Assembly (NCBI RefSeq): GCF_028745735.1
Contig: NZ_JAQZSM010000001.1
Location: 248,001-312,000, forward strand
Origin: Roseinatronobacter alkalisoli
Lineage (GTDB): Bacteria; Pseudomonadota; Alphaproteobacteria; Rhodobacterales; Rhodobacteraceae
Direction: 5' to 3'
Length of the DNA: 64,000 nt
Below the pieces are notes generated by a model. That model was not told the origin of the DNA. It searched no databases and saw only the letters and a program-made list of their open reading frames with translations. Each line of letters begins with the position of its first letter. Positions within the stretch are counted from its first letter, which is position 1. Below are positions 37,005 to 47,448 of the stretch, piece after piece. The translations under genes and the position numbers were made by a program.

Positions 37005-37069
37005 CGCTAAACCAACCGGCGCGTTGATGCAGCAGAACTGAATGGCCGAAAGGGCGGACACATCGAAAC

Positions 37070-37093
37070 GCCCCCTCCCCGGAGGGAAGGGGC
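37070..37093 (-). terminator. Possible terminator of ilvC
   Basis: GCCCCCTCCC and GGGAAGGGGC pair in a 10-bp stem with one mismatch around a CGGA loop, 19 bp after the ilvC stop. On the minus strand only GTTTCG follows, so the U-run is poor and termination may be partial. Confidence 0.45.
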
Positions 37094-37112
37094 AGGAGTT
37101 TGTGCGAAGCGC

Positions 37113-38724
<1,612 letters not shown>

Positions 38725-38726
38725 TC

Positions 38727-38757
38727 TTCATCTTACGCCAGATACACTGGGGTGAAT
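38727..38757 (+). repeat. Intergenic repeat copy 2 (shared with 3849-3879)
   Basis: This 31-base copy starts 3 nt after the stop of the first Lrp gene and ends in CTGGGGTGAAT, as the copy behind the MoxR gene does. About 22 of 31 positions agree. A GC-rich stretch follows in both. Confidence 0.5.
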
Positions 38758-38793
38758 GCGGCAGCGCCCCTGTGTCGGCACCCGTGAAACGCC

Positions 38794-39249
38794 ATGATTG
38801 ATCTGGACGAAACCGACCGCGCCTTGTTGCGCGCATTCGCTAGGGACAGCACCCAAAGCGCCGGTGCATTGGGGCGTAAGCTGGGGTTAAGCCAACCTGC
38901 CGCGTGGCGCAGGCTGAAACGGTTGCGCGATTGCGGTGCCATCGCGCGGCAGCGCGTTGATCTGGATGTGGCCGCACTGGGCTTCGGGGTCACGGTGTTT
39001 CTGGGCATCAGTCTGGCCGCAAAGGGCCGCGTCTCTCTGGCGGATTTCGAACGCGCCGTGTCCGCCATTCCCGAAGTGCAGACCGTGCAGCATGTGCTGG
39101 GCCTTTATGATTACCGGTTGCGGGTGGTCGCGCGGGATCTGTCGGATTTTGAACGCATCCTGCGGCGGCGCATCATGACATTGCCGGGCATCGGCGCGGT
39201 GGATGCCAATGTGCTGCTAAGTGAAGAACGCCTGCCCGGACCCTTGTAG
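38794..39249 (+). CDS. Lrp/AsnC-family transcriptional regulator (second)
   Basis: A 151-residue paralogue of the preceding gene with helix-turn-helix (LDETDRALLRAFARDSTQSAGALGRKLGLSQPAAWRRLKRL) and RAM domain (VQTVQHVLGLYDYRLRVVARDLSDFERILRRRIMTLPGIG). The two proteins have the same architecture, so an old tandem duplication is likely. They may form mixed oligomers; targets unknown. Confidence 0.9.
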   Translation: MIDLDETDRALLRAFARDSTQSAGALGRKLGLSQPAAWRRLKRLRDCGAIARQRVDLDVAALGFGVTVFLGISLAAKGRVSLADFERAVSAIPEVQTVQHVLGLYDYRLRVVARDLSDFERILRRRIMTLPGIGAVDANVLLSEERLPGPL

Positions 39250-39288
39250 GGAATTGACCTTGGCGCTGGTATTGGGCAAGACCACAGC

Positions 39289-39627
39289 ATGCTGATTTAC
39301 AAGATATTCCGCCGCCCCGAATGGGATGACATGGTTGCGACCGGGCACAGCCATGGTGCGCCGGTCGATCTGGCGGATGGCTATATTCATTTCTCCACTG
39401 CGGGGCAGGTCATGGAAACTGCTGCAAAGCACTTCGCACAGGAAAGCGATCTGGTGCTGATTGCGGTCGATGCCAATGATCTGGGCGCTGCCCTGAAATG
39501 GGAAGTGTCGCGCGGTGGTGATCTGTTCCCGCATCTTTACCGGCCGCTGCGCCGCGCGGACGTACGCTGGGATACATCCCTGCCGCTTGGCGCGGCGGGC
39601 CACATCTTTCCGAAGGGGCTGGTATGA
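39289..39627 (+). CDS. DUF952 family protein
   Basis: The 112-residue cytosolic protein shows the family pattern [69 protein letters not shown]952 proteins resemble an ADP-ribosyltransferase-like fold, role unknown. Its stop overlaps the pyrD start by 4 bp (ATGA), so it is probably the first gene of a pair. Confidence 0.92.
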   Translation: MLIYKIFRRPEWDDMVATGHSHGAPVDLADGYIHFSTAGQVMETAAKHFAQESDLVLIAVDANDLGAALKWEVSRGGDLFPHLYRPLRRADVRWDTSLPLGAAGHIFPKGLV

Positions 39628-40682
39628 GCATTCTTGAAAGCGCGGGCCTTGCCCTGTTGCGCAGGTTTGACCCTGAAACGGCACATGGTCTGGCCATCAA
39701 GGCGCTGCAATCGGGGCTGACCCCCATGCCGCGCCCTGTGGTGTCAACCAAGCTGAAAACGCAGGTCGCGGGGCTGGATCTGCCCAACCCTGTCGGGCTG
39801 GCGGCGGGGTTTGACAAGAACGCCACGGCATTGCGGGGGCTGTCGCGCGCAGGTTTCGGTTTTGTCGAAACGGGCGCTGCCACCCCGCGCCCGCAACAGG
39901 GTAATCCGCGCCCGCGCCTGTTCCGGCTGACACAGGACCGCGCGGTTATCAACCGGTTCGGGTTCAATAATGAAGGCGCGCAAGCCATTGCAGCGCGGCT
40001 CGCCCGCCGCCCTGCGGGTATGGTGCTGGGCTTGAATCTGGGGGCCAACAAGGACAGCATCGACCGCGCTGGCGATTTCGCGGAAGTGTTGCGCATGACA
40101 GGGGCGCATATCGATTTTGCCACGGTCAATGTTTCATCGCCCAATACCGAACGCCTGCGGGATTTGCAGGGAGCGGATGCCCTGGCGGCGCTGTTGGCCG
40201 GGGTAATGGATGCGCGCGCTGAATTACCTCGCCCGATCCCGGTTTTCCTGAAAATCGCGCCCGATCTGTCACAGGCCGAACTTGCTGAAATTGCGCAGGT
40301 GGCGCTTGCAGCCAATCTGGATGCCATCATTGCCACCAATACCACATTGTCACGCGATGGATTGACCAGCGCCGATGCGCAACAAGCGGGCGGCTTGTCA
40401 GGTGCGCCGCTGTTTGAAAAATCCACGCGCGTTCTGGCGCAACTGTCACATATTACTGATGGCAAGCTGCCGCTGATCGGCGTGGGCGGGGTGTCCTCTG
40501 CCGAGCAGGCCTATGCCAAGATCAGGGCAGGGGCATCGGCGGTGCAGCTGTATTCTGCGCTTGTCTATGAAGGGCTGTCGTTGGTGTCGCGCATCAATCA
40601 TGGTCTGATTGCTTTGCTGGAACGTGATGGATTCGCGAATGTGGCGGAAGCCGTGGGCACGGATCGGGAAAAATGGCTGTAA
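39624..40682 (+). CDS. pyrD: Dihydroorotate dehydrogenase (quinone), class 2
   Basis: PyrD oxidises dihydroorotate to orotate in pyrimidine synthesis, passing electrons to ubiquinone at the inner membrane. The 352-residue enzyme has the N-terminal membrane-binding helices of class 2 ([28 protein letters not shown]), then [63 protein letters not shown] with the catalytic Ser region, and [13 protein letters not shown]-binding glycines occur in IGVGGVSS. It follows the DUF952 gene and converges with the MATE gene. Confidence 0.97.
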   Translation: MSILESAGLALLRRFDPETAHGLAIKALQSGLTPMPRPVVSTKLKTQVAGLDLPNPVGLAAGFDKNATALRGLSRAGFGFVETGAATPRPQQGNPRPRLFRLTQDRAVINRFGFNNEGAQAIAARLARRPAGMVLGLNLGANKDSIDRAGDFAEVLRMTGAHIDFATVNVSSPNTERLRDLQGADALAALLAGVMDARAELPRPIPVFLKIAPDLSQAELAEIAQVALAANLDAIIATNTTLSRDGLTSADAQQAGGLSGAPLFEKSTRVLAQLSHITDGKLPLIGVGGVSSAEQAYAKIRAGASAVQLYSALVYEGLSLVSRINHGLIALLERDGFANVAEAVGTDREKWL

Positions 40683-40720
40683 ACTTTCCTTGCTCGAAAT
40701 GCGAAAAAAAACTCAGTGGT

Positions 40721-42058
40721 TTATGCGCGATCTGCACCTACGCGTCGCTCCAGCCGTGGATAAAACGCTGCCAGAAACGCCCCGCGCAGGATGTTCAGCA
40801 CCATCAATGCCACCCATAGCGCATGATTGCCCCAGACCGGCACTGCCCACCAGATGATGCCCGCATAGATTGCCACGGCCAGAGTAACAGTGTTGCGCAT
40901 TTCGCGCGTGCCGGTGGCGCCGATGAATATTCCATCAAGCATATAGGCCCCGGCACCCAGCACGCATAACACAACGACATAGGGCAAAAAGACGCGCGCG
41001 GTTTCCTGAACGCCTGTATCCTTGGCCATCAGGTCAATGGCAAACGGGCCAAGCACCCAGACCCCCAGTGCCATCACCAGCGCGGCGCTGATGGCCCAGA
41101 CAGATGCACGCGTTGCGGCCTGTCGCATGGCAACCATGGAACGCGCGCCCACGGCATGGCCGACAAGCGCTTCGGCGGCAAAGGCAAACCCGTCCAGCGC
41201 GAAGGCCGTGACCATCAGAAACTGCCACAACACCTGATTTGCGGCCAGTTCCACATCCCCTAACCCTGCGGACATGAACATGAAGCCGGTCATTGCGCCT
41301 TGCAATGCGATGGTGCGCAGCATGATGTCGGAATTGACGGCCCACATCCGGTGCAGCCGGGCGCGGTTGAAAACCCGCGCCCAGTCGCGCCATTGCGCCC
41401 CCGAAAACGCCGCGCGACACAGGTACAACCCCAGAATCAGCGATGTTGCTTCCGCGATCAATGTGGCGATGGCCACGCCCTGCACGCCCCAGCCCAGTCC
41501 CAGAACGAACCACAGGTCCAGCGCAATATTCAGCCCGTTCATCCATAGTTGCAGAATCAGGACCGACCGTGTGCGTTCCGTGCCGATCAGCCAGCCATTG
41601 ACCGCGTAAAGTGCAATTGTGGCAGGTGCGCCCCAGATACGGATGACCAGATAGTCGCGGGCCAGTTCTTCAACCGCGGCGCTGGCGGGGGCTATGCGAA
41701 AGGCGGCGGCCATGATCAGGGCCTGCGCCGCGACCATCACCACCCCGGCGACCAGCCCCAGCATGATACCGCGTGTCAGCACAGCGCCGCTTTCGGCCAG
41801 ATCACCCGCGCCGCTGGCCTGTGCGACAAGCCCTGTCGTGCCCATGCGCAGGAAACCGAAAATCCAGTAGATCGATGCCAGAATGACCGCGCCCAGCCCC
41901 ACAGCGCCAATGGGCGCGGCGGCCCCCATCTGGCCTACAACGCCGGTATCCACCGCGCCAAGCAGCGGGACAGATATATTGGCCAGAACGATCGGTACGG
42001 CAATGCGCAGAACCCGCCTGTTGGTCACAGGCCGCGATGCCGTTAGGGCAGTGGTCAT
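40721..42058 (-). CDS. MATE-family efflux transporter
   Basis: A 445-residue membrane protein with twelve predicted segments in the MATE pattern (RIAVPIVLANISVPLLGAVDTGVVGQMGAAAPIGAVGLGAVI). It is close to DinF-type MATE exporters, which expel cationic drugs or metabolites using sodium or proton gradients. It starts 1 bp after the stop of a thioesterase gene, so these genes form one operon; a shared physiological role is not evident. Confidence 0.92.
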   Translation of the reverse strand: MTTALTASRPVTNRRVLRIAVPIVLANISVPLLGAVDTGVVGQMGAAAPIGAVGLGAVILASIYWIFGFLRMGTTGLVAQASGAGDLAESGAVLTRGIMLGLVAGVVMVAAQALIMAAAFRIAPASAAVEELARDYLVIRIWGAPATIALYAVNGWLIGTERTRSVLILQLWMNGLNIALDLWFVLGLGWGVQGVAIATLIAEATSLILGLYLCRAAFSGAQWRDWARVFNRARLHRMWAVNSDIMLRTIALQGAMTGFMFMSAGLGDVELAANQVLWQFLMVTAFALDGFAFAAEALVGHAVGARSMVAMRQAATRASVWAISAALVMALGVWVLGPFAIDLMAKDTGVQETARVFLPYVVVLCVLGAGAYMLDGIFIGATGTREMRNTVTLAVAIYAGIIWWAVPVWGNHALWVALMVLNILRGAFLAAFYPRLERRVGADRA

Positions 42059-42059
42059 G

Positions 42060-42578
42060 TCAGGCCTTGCCAGATGGGTTTTCTGCGGCCGGAGGCATCA
42101 GGAAATGCCCGGTGGCCTGCGCGAACAGGCGTGTGCGGTTATCCTGCCATGCTTCAACGTGAACACTGGCATAGCGTCGTCCGGACCGGTTGACCCGCGC
42201 ACGCGCATATGCGTCGCGGGGCAGGCCGGTGCGCAGGAAATCGATTGTGAAATCAATGGTCTTTGGCAGGCGTGGCATGTTCTGCGCCATGCTTTCTGCA
42301 CTTAATCTGCCGGATTCAAGTTCTTTCCACAGCATGGCCCAACTCAATTCGACAATGGCTGCCACTTCCAGAAAGGATGCAATTACCCCGCCATGCAACG
42401 CGGGCAGAATGGGGTTTCCGATCAGGCTTTCATCAAATGGCAGCACGGCAGTCAGTTCGTCGCCGTGGCGTTCGAACCGGATGCCGATGAACTGCGCATA
42501 AGGAATGGCCCCCACCAGCGTTTGCAGCGCGGTATCACGCCGGTACTTGACTTGCTGCACGGGTTCGGGGTGTTTCAT
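42060..42578 (-). CDS. PaaI-type thioesterase (hot-dog fold), upstream of MATE gene
   Basis: A 172-residue protein with a hot-dog fold: FIGIRFERHGDELTAVLPFDESLIGNPILPALHGGVIASFLEVAAIVEL followed by a strand pattern TIDFTIDFLRTGLPRDAYARARVNRSGRRYASVHVEAW. The HGGVIASFLE helix is the acyl-CoA thioesterase signature. It is longer than the neighbour at both ends. Overlaps the second thioesterase gene by 4 bp (ATGA). Substrate unknown, probably an acyl- or aryl-CoA. Confidence 0.88.
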   Translation of the reverse strand: MKHPEPVQQVKYRRDTALQTLVGAIPYAQFIGIRFERHGDELTAVLPFDESLIGNPILPALHGGVIASFLEVAAIVELSWAMLWKELESGRLSAESMAQNMPRLPKTIDFTIDFLRTGLPRDAYARARVNRSGRRYASVHVEAWQDNRTRLFAQATGHFLMPPAAENPSGKA

Positions 42579-43000
42579 TTCGACACCTTTTTCACGTGAT
42601 CGAAGGTGAATGCGCCGGAAGCGGTTGCAACCGGGTTTTCGCTGTCGTCGTCATGGGCCGTCGCGCGGACGAAGGCCACGTTGCGGGTGACGTGATAGCA
42701 GACGGCGCGCGCGGTTATCCGCTGTCCCGGTGTCGATGCGCGCATATAATCAATGCGCAGATCAATCGTCGCAGTTGTTGTCGCGCCGGGATAGGACATT
42801 ACCGCCGCACCACCGCAAGTGTCCATCAGTGCGGACACCGCCCCGCCATGAATGACGCCGGTTGCGGGATCGCCCACAAAACGCGCGTCCCAATCCATGG
42901 AAATACGCGCCTCGCCGGCGCTGATCGCTTCCAGTCGCATGCCCAATGCGCGTGCAAAGGGCAGGGCGCTGATGAAACTATGCGGATCTGGTTGTGACAT
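42575..43000 (-). CDS. PaaI-type thioesterase (hot-dog fold), first of pair
   Basis: A 141-residue hot-dog thioesterase: ISMDWDARFVGDPATGVIHGGAVSALMDTCGGAAVMSYPGATTTATIDLRIDYMRASTPGQ carries the catalytic HGG and the Asp/Glu helix. Paired with the following thioesterase, so the two may form a mixed enzyme. The start at 43000 has AGAGG upstream; a longer frame up to 43564 is rejected since it lies in the divergent regulator gene. Beta-oxidation regulators are divergent upstream. Confidence 0.9.
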   Translation of the reverse strand: MSQPDPHSFISALPFARALGMRLEAISAGEARISMDWDARFVGDPATGVIHGGAVSALMDTCGGAAVMSYPGATTTATIDLRIDYMRASTPGQRITARAVCYHVTRNVAFVRATAHDDDSENPVATASGAFTFDHVKKVSK

Positions 43001-43129
43001 GGGAACCTCTGGCGATAACGGGAATTCCATCTGTGCCCGTTCCGGCGCAAATGGCAAGGGGGCGCGGGGAATTGCATCAGCGCGATGGAGCGCGTAGCAT
43101 GATATCCATATTGCAGGGAGGCATGTGAT

Positions 43130-43510
43130 TTGACGGAGACCAGACTTGCATTCAAGCAGATGTGCGAGAAGTTCGACGTAACACCGCGCACCCTGCGGTA
43201 TTACGAATACATAGAATTGCTGTGCCCCGAAAAAGAGGGCCGAAACCGTTTCTACACCCCGCGCGAAGTGGCAAGGATGACCCTGATCATGCGCGGCAGG
43301 CGGTTCGGCTTCAGCTTGGAAGAAATCAGGCAATGGCTTGAAATATACGAACAATCCGGGACAGAAACCCAGCTTCTTGCATGGTTGAACATGGCGGATC
43401 GCCAGCTTGTTGCCCTGCGCGAACAGGCCGCTGAACTTGACCGCACGATCAGCGATCTGCATAAGCTGCGCGAAGACGCAGCCAGACTTCTGAAGAATGG
43501 CGAAACGTGA
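43130..43510 (+). CDS. MerR-family regulator (first of tandem pair)
   Basis: The 126-residue protein has the MerR helix-turn-helix and wing (LAFKQMCEKFDVTPRTLRYYEYIELLCPEKEGRNRFYTPREVARMTLIMRGRRFGFSLEEIRQWLEIYE) and a C-terminal coiled coil. It resembles the LiuR/PsrA-like MerR regulators of branched-chain or fatty acid catabolism. It starts with TTG at 43130 after a good GGGAGG ribosome-binding site. It is followed by a paralogue and then the acyl-CoA dehydrogenase gene. Confidence 0.88.
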   Translation: MTETRLAFKQMCEKFDVTPRTLRYYEYIELLCPEKEGRNRFYTPREVARMTLIMRGRRFGFSLEEIRQWLEIYEQSGTETQLLAWLNMADRQLVALREQAAELDRTISDLHKLREDAARLLKNGET

Positions 43511-43541
43511 CGTAACACTACGTTTTGACGTGGCGTTTTGC

Positions 43542-43557
43542 TTTACCTTCACGTCAA
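43542..43557. promoter_or_regulatory. Dyad upstream of second MerR gene
   Basis: TTTACCTTCACGTCAA has approximate two-fold symmetry (TTxACxT/AxGTxAA), resembling operators of MerR regulators of the LiuR group as I remember them (TTTACGT-type with ACGTCAA). It lies 64 bp before the second MerR start, in the gap between the two regulator genes. A related word TTTTGACGTGG occurs at 43523-43533. Confidence 0.4.
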
Positions 43558-43620
43558 CCTGCATATGTTATCCCCCAAGGCGGCGCTCTGAAAAGCGCGC
43601 ATTTTCCGGAGGGGGAAGCC

Positions 43621-44019
43621 ATGTCAGAAGATGTCAGGTCAATCAGGCAGATGTGCGATGCATTCGGCGTGACACCACGCACATTGCGTTTCTATGAAGC
43701 GAAGGAATTGTTGTCCCCCCAGCGCGACGGGCAGCACCGCCTGTTTACCCGCCGCGATCAGGCAAGGCTGAAGCTTATTCTGCGCGGCAAGCGTTTCGGT
43801 TTCAGCCTGGAAGAAATTCGCCAGCTTCTGAACATGTATGACCGCGACGACAGCGAGTTAAAGCAGCTGCGCAAGACCTATGAAATCGCGCTGGCGCGAC
43901 TGGCCGACATGGAACGCCAGCGCGACGAACTGACAGAAGCAATTGTCGACCTGAAAAAGGAACTGGCATGGGGCGAATCCGTCCTGCGCCAGTCCGACAA
44001 GCCTGAAGCCGCCGAATAA
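43621..44019 (+). CDS. MerR-family regulator (second of tandem pair)
   Basis: The 132-residue product has the same layout as the preceding regulator (SIRQMCDAFGVTPRTLRFYEAKELLSPQRDGQHRLFTRRDQARLKLILRGKRFGFSLEEIRQLLNMYD). A longer coiled coil follows (LARLADMERQRDELTEAIVDLKKELAWGE). Shared helix-turn-helix wording shows the pair arose by duplication. The start at 43621 follows GGAGGGGGAAGCC. It immediately precedes the beta-oxidation genes and is the likeliest direct controller of them. Confidence 0.9.
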   Translation: MSEDVRSIRQMCDAFGVTPRTLRFYEAKELLSPQRDGQHRLFTRRDQARLKLILRGKRFGFSLEEIRQLLNMYDRDDSELKQLRKTYEIALARLADMERQRDELTEAIVDLKKELAWGESVLRQSDKPEAAE

Positions 44020-44075
44020 CACAGAATCCTGCATTGTCCTGATATGCAGCACCTAAGTTTCCACGGAGAAATGTA

Positions 44076-45851
44076 ATGCCCAGCTACAAAGCGCCGACCA
44101 AGGATATGAGCTTCGTCCTGCATGACCTGCTGAAGATCAGCGCATCGGAAATTCCGGGATATGCCGATCTGGACAGTGAATTCACCACCGCCATTCTGGA
44201 CGAAGCTGCCAAGCTGGCCGAAGGCGCGATGGCCCCGCTGAATGCCATTGGCGACCAGCAGGGGTGCCGACTGGAAAACGGGGTGGTGCGCACGCCAGAC
44301 GGGTACAAAGAAGCGTTCGAACAGGTCAAGGCCGGTGGGTGGAATGGTCTGGACCTGCCGGAAGAATATGGCGGGCAGAACCTGCCTTATGTCCTGCAAT
44401 CTGCGGTTGGTGAATTGTTTTCGGGCGCGAATATGGCGTTTAACATGTATCAGGGCCTGACGCATGGCGCGATTTCCGCAATCATTGCGCATGGGTCCGA
44501 CGCGCAGAAGGCGCTTTTCCTGCCGAAGATGATCAGCCTTGACTGGACCGGGACGATGAACCTGACAGAACCGCATTGCGGCACTGATCTGGGATTGATC
44601 CGCACCAAGGCCGATCCGCAGGATGATGGCAGCTACCAGATTACCGGGCAGAAGATCTTCATCTCGGCCGGTGATCACGACATGGCGGAAAATGTCATCC
44701 ATCTGGTGCTGGCCAAGGCACCGGGTGGCGGTGATGGCACCAAAGGAATTTCGCTGTTCATTGTTCCCAAGATCATGGTGAAGGATGATGGCAGCCTTGG
44801 TGCCCCCAATGCGGTTTCCGTGGGCAAGATCGAAGAAAAGATGGGCATTCACGGTAATTCAACCTGCGTCATGAATTATGACGGGGCAACGGGTTATCTG
44901 GTCGGTGATCTGCACAAGGGCATGCGCGCGATGTTCACTATGATGAACGAAGCGCGGCTTGGCGTCGGGCTGCAAGGCTATGCGCAGGCAGAAATCGCGT
45001 ATCAGAATGCGCTGGCCTATGCCATCGACCGCTTGCAGGGGCGTGATGTGACGGGAACGAAAAACCCTGATGGCCCTGCCGATCCGCTGATCGTACACCC
45101 TGATGTGCGGCGAATGCTTATGGATCAGAAAAGTTTTGTCGAAGGGGCACGGGCATTCACAATGTGGGGGGCCAGCCTGATCGACCGTGCCCACCGCATG
45201 AATGACGTGCAGGCGGATGGTCTGATCTCGTTGCTGACGCCGGTGATCAAGGGGTTCCTGACCGACAAGGGCTTTGACATGTGCATTCAGGCCCAGCAGG
45301 TCTATGGCGGCCATGGCTATATTGAAGAATGGGGCATGTCGCAATACGCCCGTGATGCCCGGATCGCTATGATCTATGAAGGCGCGAACGGGATTCAGGC
45401 GCTGGACCTTGTGGGCCGCAAACTGGCGCAGGACGGCGGCAAGCATGTGATGGCGTTCTTTGCGCTGGTCAAGGATTTCATCAAGGAAAACGAAGGGGAT
45501 GCCCGCCTTGATGAGTTTCTGAACCCGTTGAAAGCGGCATCAAAGGATCTGCAGGCGGCTGGCATGTATTTCATGGAAAACGGCATGAAAAATCCCAATG
45601 ATGCCCTGGCAGGGTCCAATGATTTCATGCATCTGTTCGGGCATGTCTGTTTGGGTCTGGTTTGGGCGCAAATGGCGAAAGCCGCGCTTGCCGCATTGGA
45701 TGGCGGGGCAACTGACCGCGCATTTCTGGACGCGAAACTGACCACCGGGCGCTATTACATGACGCGCCATCTGCCCGCGACTGCGTTGCATCTGGTCCGC
45801 ATACGCAGCGGGTCCGGGGCGATGATGGCGCTTAGCCCTGATCAGTTTTAG
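44076..45851 (+). CDS. Acyl-CoA dehydrogenase (FadE/DmdC type)
   Basis: A 591-residue FAD enzyme that introduces the double bond in acyl-CoAs and passes electrons to EtfAB. It has the N-terminal helical domain, the FAD-domain motif [18 protein letters not shown], the [11 protein letters not shown] strand, and the C-terminal [43 protein letters not shown]. Long C-terminal extension fits the subgroup that also includes methylmercaptopropionyl-CoA dehydrogenase (DmdC), so that substrate is possible. Start at 44076 is near the second MerR stop (56 bp). Operon with the small protein, thiolase and FadJ-like genes is likely. Confidence 0.92.
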   Translation: MPSYKAPTKDMSFVLHDLLKISASEIPGYADLDSEFTTAILDEAAKLAEGAMAPLNAIGDQQGCRLENGVVRTPDGYKEAFEQVKAGGWNGLDLPEEYGGQNLPYVLQSAVGELFSGANMAFNMYQGLTHGAISAIIAHGSDAQKALFLPKMISLDWTGTMNLTEPHCGTDLGLIRTKADPQDDGSYQITGQKIFISAGDHDMAENVIHLVLAKAPGGGDGTKGISLFIVPKIMVKDDGSLGAPNAVSVGKIEEKMGIHGNSTCVMNYDGATGYLVGDLHKGMRAMFTMMNEARLGVGLQGYAQAEIAYQNALAYAIDRLQGRDVTGTKNPDGPADPLIVHPDVRRMLMDQKSFVEGARAFTMWGASLIDRAHRMNDVQADGLISLLTPVIKGFLTDKGFDMCIQAQQVYGGHGYIEEWGMSQYARDARIAMIYEGANGIQALDLVGRKLAQDGGKHVMAFFALVKDFIKENEGDARLDEFLNPLKAASKDLQAAGMYFMENGMKNPNDALAGSNDFMHLFGHVCLGLVWAQMAKAALAALDGGATDRAFLDAKLTTGRYYMTRHLPATALHLVRIRSGSGAMMALSPDQF

Positions 45852-45861
45852 CTACAACACA

Positions 45862-45890
45862 AGTTGCCGGTTCCCTGTGACCCGGCAACT
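45862..45890 (+). other. Stem-loop between acyl-CoA dehydrogenase and small ORF
   Basis: AGTTGCCGG and CCGGCAACT form a perfect 9-bp stem over an 11-nt loop beginning 11 nt after the dehydrogenase stop. There is no U-run, so partial termination or mRNA processing/stability between the two genes is more likely than full termination. Confidence 0.5.
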
Positions 45891-45912
45891 GACCTATTGA
45901 ACGGAGGTTTCC

Positions 45913-46125
45913 ATGCCCAAACGTTTTCGTCTGACCCGCCGGTTCAACATGGCAATGACCGAAGATGGATACCGCCGTTTACGCCGATTTGCACAAGAAG
46001 CCGGACTGGAGGAAGGCGAAGCCCTGTCTTTCCTTTTCGAGAATTTTGAGTCGGTAACCCATGCAGAAAATCTGGGACATCGCCTGCGGATGTTCAATTC
46101 GGAACTTGAGGCGCGCAAGCGATGA
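45913..46125 (+). CDS. Small conserved-looking protein in beta-oxidation operon
   Basis: A 70-residue basic protein (MPKRFRLTRRFNMAMTEDGYRRLRRFAQEAGLEEGEALSFLFENFESVTHAENLGHRLRMFNSELEARKR). It is preceded by a clear GGAGG site and lies between the dehydrogenase and thiolase genes. The TEDGYRRLRRFAQEAGLEEGEALSFLFENF stretch has the feel of a ribbon-helix-helix or short DNA-binding helix pair, but I do not recognise a family. It may be a regulator or an assembly factor of the pathway. A good ribosome-binding site argues for real expression. Confidence 0.65.
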   Translation: MPKRFRLTRRFNMAMTEDGYRRLRRFAQEAGLEEGEALSFLFENFESVTHAENLGHRLRMFNSELEARKR

Positions 46126-46222
46126 CCGGCGGCGCCTTCGGCGAGCATATCAGGGGCAGGACGAAAGCGCGGATGACAGGCTTCGATGCGCCCCATGAAC
46201 AGAACATGACACGGAGGAACAC

Positions 46223-47434
46223 ATGACCGACGCTTATATCTATGACACCATCCGCACGCCGAGGGGCAAGGGGCGGGCCGATGGCAGCTTGCACGAAGTG
46301 ACGGCAATGCGCCTTTCGGCATTGGTGCTGAACCAGCTGAAATCCCGCAACGATCTGGACACCCGCGCGATTGAAGACCTGATCTGGGGCAATGTGACCC
46401 AGGTGGGCGAACAGGGCGGCTGTCTGGCGCGCACCGCAGTTCTTGCATCGGATTTCGATGAACAGGTGCCGGGGCTGGCCATCAACCGCTTTTGTGCGTC
46501 CGGCATGGAAGCTGTGAACATCGCGGCCAATCAGGTACGCGGCGGTGCTGGAATGGCCTATGTCGCAGGCGGGGTCGAGATGATGAGTCGCGTTGCCATG
46601 GGGTCCGACGGGGCGGCCGTGGCAGTGGATCCGTCCGTCGCGATGGAGCAGTATTTCGTTCCGCAAGGGATTGCCGCGGACATCATTGCCACCGAATACG
46701 GGTTCAACCGCCAGATGGCCGATGAACTGGCCGTCGAAAGCCAGAAACGCGCGGCCATCGCGTGGCAGGAAGGGCGCTTTGCCCGGTCGATTGTACCGGT
46801 CACGGATATCAACGGGCTGACCATTCTGGACCGCGACGAATACATGCGCCCAAGCACGGATATGGACAGTCTGTCGACCCTGAAACCCGCGTTCAAGGAT
46901 ATGGGCGAGGTGATGCCGGGTTTCGACAAGATTGCCTTGATGAAATACCCGCATCTGGAACGGATTGAACATATCCACCATGCGGGCAATTCATCGGGGA
47001 TTGTTGACGGGGCGGCGGGCGTGCTGATCGGCAATAAGGAATTTGGCGAAAAATACGGTCTGAAACCACGCGCGCGCATTCGCGCCACCGCCAAGATCGG
47101 CACAGACCCGACAATCATGCTGACTGGCCCGGTGCCGGTAACCGAGAAAATCCTGCGCGATTCCGGCATGCAGATTTCCGACATCGACCTGTTCGAGGTT
47201 AACGAGGCATTTGCCGCAGTCGTGCTGCGCTTCATGCAGGCGTTCAACGTGGACAGCGACCGCGTCAACGTCAATGGGGGCGCGATTGCAATGGGTCATC
47301 CACTTGGCGCGACAGGGGCCATGATCATCGGCACGCTGCTGGATGAATTGGAACGCACTGGCAAGGGCACTGGCCTTGCGACGCTATGTGTCGCATCCGG
47401 CATGGGTGCGGCCACGATCATCGAGCGCGTGTAA
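46223..47434 (+). CDS. Acetyl-CoA C-acyltransferase (thiolase)
   Basis: A 403-residue thiolase that cleaves 3-ketoacyl-CoA with CoA to acetyl-CoA and shortened acyl-CoA. Active-site Cys is in INRFCASGMEAVNIAANQVRGG; the His and second Cys occur in GGAIAMGHPLGATGA and ATLCVASGMGAATIIERV. It belongs to the FadA-like biosynthetic/degradative thiolase group; placing with a FadJ-type enzyme indicates the degradative role. The start has AGGAACACATG upstream. The FadJ-like gene begins 14 bp after its stop. Confidence 0.94.
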   Translation: MTDAYIYDTIRTPRGKGRADGSLHEVTAMRLSALVLNQLKSRNDLDTRAIEDLIWGNVTQVGEQGGCLARTAVLASDFDEQVPGLAINRFCASGMEAVNIAANQVRGGAGMAYVAGGVEMMSRVAMGSDGAAVAVDPSVAMEQYFVPQGIAADIIATEYGFNRQMADELAVESQKRAAIAWQEGRFARSIVPVTDINGLTILDRDEYMRPSTDMDSLSTLKPAFKDMGEVMPGFDKIALMKYPHLERIEHIHHAGNSSGIVDGAAGVLIGNKEFGEKYGLKPRARIRATAKIGTDPTIMLTGPVPVTEKILRDSGMQISDIDLFEVNEAFAAVVLRFMQAFNVDSDRVNVNGGAIAMGHPLGATGAMIIGTLLDELERTGKGTGLATLCVASGMGAATIIERV

Positions 47435-47448
47435 GGGGGGCGAATAAA

